From Edaphobacter modestus (GTDB taxonomy: Bacteria > Acidobacteriota > Terriglobia > Terriglobales > Acidobacteriaceae): a stretch of 64,000 nucleotides of DNA. Under the pieces are notes generated by a model. The model had not been told where the DNA came from. It saw nothing but the letters and a program-made list of their open reading frames with translations, and did no database searches. The translations under genes and the position numbers were made by a program. Positions 62,016 through 64,000 of the stretch are shown piece after piece (within the stretch, counting starts at the first letter, position 1; the number at the start of each line of letters is the position of its first letter). Location of the stretch: assembly GCF_004217555.1 (NCBI RefSeq), contig NZ_SHKW01000001.1:4650001-4714000 (forward strand), written 5' to 3'.

Positions 62016-63383
62016 ATGACGTCGATTCGCCAGCAGATCCGGCCCGTGCTGGTCCTCGCTCTCCCCCTCATCGCAGCCGAGCTCGGCTGGATGTCGATGG
62101 GCATCGTCGACACCATCATGGTCGGCCACATGCAGAATCCGGCGATCAATATCGCCTCGGCGGCTCTCGGCCAGGTGCTCTACAACACCCTGGCCTTCGG
62201 CATCGCCGGCGTCCTGCTCTCGCTCGACACCTTCCTCTCGCAATCGCACGGTGCCGGACGCTACGACGAGGCCAACCGCTGGCTTTATCACGGCCTCATC
62301 CTCGCCGCTGCCCTCGCAGCTTTGCTCTTCGTCCTCATCGAGCTCGCCCCACTCCTGATGGTCCGAATGCCCATCAATGCAGCCGTCCTCGCCGGAGCCG
62401 TGAGCTTCCTCCATTCGCTCAACTGGGGAACGCCGACGCTCTTCCTCTACTTCACCCTGCGCCGCTACCTGCAGGCCTTCAACCACGTCCGTCCCATTGC
62501 CTTCGCCCTGGTCACCGCGAACCTCTGCAACGTCCTCGGCAACTGGTTCTTGATCTACGGACATCAGTGGGGAGCGATCAAAATCCCGGCGCTGGGCATC
62601 GTTGGCTCAGGTCTGGCGACCTCGCTCTCGCGCACCTATCTCGCACTCTTCCTTCTCGCCGCGATCTGGCACGTCGAGCACAAGCACAACTACGGCCTGC
62701 GCTCCATGCTCCGCCACATCGAGACCTCCCGCCTCAAACGACTCACCCTGCTCGGCGCCCCCGCCGGAGCACAGATCTTCGTCGAGATCGCCATCTTCGG
62801 CACCGTGACCTTCCTCATCGGAACCATGGGACCTCTTCCTCTTGCCGGGCACGAGATCGCACTGAACTGCGCCAGCTTCACCTTCATGGTGCCCTTCGCC
62901 ATCTCGGCCGCCGCCGCCGTGCGCGTCGGCCAGGCCATCGGCCGCGGAGCGCCTCGCGAGGCTGCTGCGGCCGGCTGGGCTTCTATTCTTTTCGGGGCGG
63001 CCTGCATGGCCACGTTCTCAATCATCCTGGGAGTGTTCGCCCACCCTATCGCCCGTGCCTTCACCCCGGACCGGGCCGTGATCGCCGCGACTGTTCCTCT
63101 GCTTTTTGTGGCCGCAGCTTTTCAGTTCTTCGACGGCCTTCAGATCACTGCCACGGGTGCTCTGCGCGGCGCGGGGAACACGCATGCCGGACTTATCGTC
63201 CAGATTATCGGCTATTGGATCATCGGCCTTCCTGTCGGCACCTGGCTGGGCTTCCACCTTCATTGGGGTGCGGTCGGCCTATGGATCGGTCTATGCGCCG
63301 GCCTGATCGTCGCTGGAGTCGCTCTCACCGCAGTCTGGAGCCGCACGACTCGCTCACTGGCGGAGAAGAGCCTGGTCTCCTGA
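62016..63383 (+). CDS. MATE-family multidrug/metabolite exporter
   Basis: A 455-residue inner-membrane transporter with 12 segments in two similar halves (MSMGIVDTIMVGHMQ in the first, GHEIALNCASFTFMVPFAIS in the second). It is of the NorM/DinF type, exporting cationic organics in exchange for H+ or Na+. GGGGAGGGG lies 6 nt before the ATG, behind a structured leader. Its last 30 bp overlap the convergent FUSC-type gene. Substrate unknown. Confidence 0.93.
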   Translation: MTSIRQQIRPVLVLALPLIAAELGWMSMGIVDTIMVGHMQNPAINIASAALGQVLYNTLAFGIAGVLLSLDTFLSQSHGAGRYDEANRWLYHGLILAAALAALLFVLIELAPLLMVRMPINAAVLAGAVSFLHSLNWGTPTLFLYFTLRRYLQAFNHVRPIAFALVTANLCNVLGNWFLIYGHQWGAIKIPALGIVGSGLATSLSRTYLALFLLAAIWHVEHKHNYGLRSMLRHIETSRLKRLTLLGAPAGAQIFVEIAIFGTVTFLIGTMGPLPLAGHEIALNCASFTFMVPFAISAAAAVRVGQAIGRGAPREAAAAGWASILFGAACMATFSIILGVFAHPIARAFTPDRAVIAATVPLLFVAAAFQFFDGLQITATGALRGAGNTHAGLIVQIIGYWIIGLPVGTWLGFHLHWGAVGLWIGLCAGLIVAGVALTAVWSRTTRSLAEKSLVS

Positions 63384-64000
63384 CAGAGATCCCTTCTGCT
63401 CCGCAAGCGCAATTGCCGACCGTTCAAGCACTCCGGCCTGTCGCTCCAGACGTCGCAGTTGATGTTCTGCGGGGCTCTCCTCTCCCGCAGTCTCCATCAA
63501 TTTCGGCATCGCATCTGAGCCTGCCGCACCGGCGATGGCTGGGATCGTGGTGAAGACATCCTGCTCCTTGAGCGGTTGCATCCCGCGCCCGAGCGCGTCC
63601 ATTCGAGCGGCGATATTTTCTGCGCGTGTCCGGCAATCTCGGTCACCTCGCCCGACCGCCGCCAGCGTGGTTACGGCCCGAGTCATGCGGCGAAGGTAGG
63701 TCACAAACGTAAGTGCCTCCTCCCAGCCCTCTCCGCGAGCCAGCGGCACATTCGGCTCCAGCATGATGCGATCCAAGGCCTCTTCGGCATCGTTGATTGC
63801 CAGCCCGCAGGCCCGTCGCGCCGGAGCAAGCAGACTCCGGTCGGCGGCAATCCTGTCGTTATCGGAAGCCGCGCTTTCGAGGGCGGTCCAGAAGCTGAGC
63901 ATGGCACGAACGTAGGCGGCGTCGGCCAGAGCGCCACGCTCCAGCAACCGTTTCAGTTCGACCTTTTCCCGTTCAGGCCACAGCAGCCGCATGGCCAGCA
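63354..64000 (-). CDS. FUSC-type membrane protein, C-terminal part (cut by window edge)
   Basis: At least 214 residues, open to the right edge; the reading enters as LAMRLLWPEREKVELKRLL, the typical point where the membrane half of FUSC/aromatic-acid-exporter-like proteins passes to a cytoplasmic helical half. The visible part is all helical (for example AAYVRAMLSFWTALESAA, then EDVFTTIPAI-like and a Gln/Glu-rich C-terminus). ATG 63992 is an internal Met. It overlaps the convergent MATE gene by 30 bp. The family is inferred from the WPER turn, with moderate support. Confidence 0.6.
   Translation of the reverse strand, partial: LAMRLLWPEREKVELKRLLERGALADAAYVRAMLSFWTALESAASDNDRIAADRSLLAPARRACGLAINDAEEALDRIMLEPNVPLARGEGWEEALTFVTYLRRMTRAVTTLAAVGRGDRDCRTRAENIAARMDALGRGMQPLKEQDVFTTIPAIAGAAGSDAMPKLMETAGEESPAEHQLRRLERQAGVLERSAIALAEQKGSLSGDQALLRQ

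Overview
The window looks like chromosomal DNA of a GC-rich member of the Acidobacteriota, probably the Acidobacteriaceae (Granulicella/Edaphobacter/Terriglobus type). This is inferred from the C-ending codon bias, the short GTCATTCTGAGCG... repeats in the intergenic gaps, the paired DUF2339/DUF3999 genes, Ig-like repeat secreted proteins, a carboxypeptidase-regulatory-domain TonB receptor, and a YpdA-type (bacillithiol) reductase. No rRNA, tRNA, transposase, phage or CRISPR locus was recognised. It reads as ordinary core genome with small accessory insertions, not as a genomic island.

Layout. 1-5.1 kb: start of a secreted protein, trpG and trpE (separated by a small ORF and repeats), and gdhA behind a strong promoter and structured leader. 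5-10.2 kb: Ig-like repeat protein, a conserved secreted protein, pgsA, a Tat-exported URO-D-like protein and a secreted beta-sandwich protein. 10.7-16.5 kb: class I fumarase divergent from aspartase (aspartate to fumarate to malate), an outer-membrane barrel, a c-type cytochrome and a DUF481 porin-like protein. 16.5-20.6 kb: a possible ncRNA locus, an orphan GvpL/F-family gene, an OmpA-family protein, an SDR oxidoreductase and a small conserved ORF. 20.8-28.7 kb: DrrAB-type ABC exporter, YpdA, a LuxR response regulator coupled to a REC-Hpt protein, and the DUF2339-DUF3999 pair. 28.7-40 kb: ftsK, a DUF2383 helical-bundle protein, a minus-strand run of patatin autotransporter/threonine dehydratase/SH3 protein/GNAT/UppP, and RNase J. 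40-42.7 kb: TonB-dependent siderophore receptor.

42.8-53.9 kb is the main metabolic block, all on the minus strand: nrdR, NAD-isocitrate dehydrogenase, a copper-type lipoprotein, a small membrane protein, asd, lysC, dapB and an M29 aminopeptidase, then a separately terminated Tat-exported HisC-like aminotransferase, then dapA-dapD. This covers the aspartate-to-diaminopimelate trunk of the succinylase branch (dapC, dapE and dapF are not here). 54-64 kb: flippase-like protein, lytic transglycosylase, HAD phosphatase, divergent threonine synthase, MOSC protein, sensor histidine kinase, serine hydrolase, MATE exporter and the end of a FUSC-type protein.

The most unusual signal is not a gene. Eight copies of a short dispersed element all lie in the same orientation. 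At five loci the element is preceded by a degenerate tandem array whose units (about 20 to 38 bp, different at each locus) end in, or contain, the element's own 5' head. A second dispersed element occurs twice with compensatory base changes in its hairpin stem, so its fold appears to be conserved. Other leads are an intrinsic terminator with no gene in front of it, structured leaders before gdhA, fumA and the MATE gene, an isolated gas-vesicle-family gene, and two Tat-exported versions of normally cytoplasmic enzymes.
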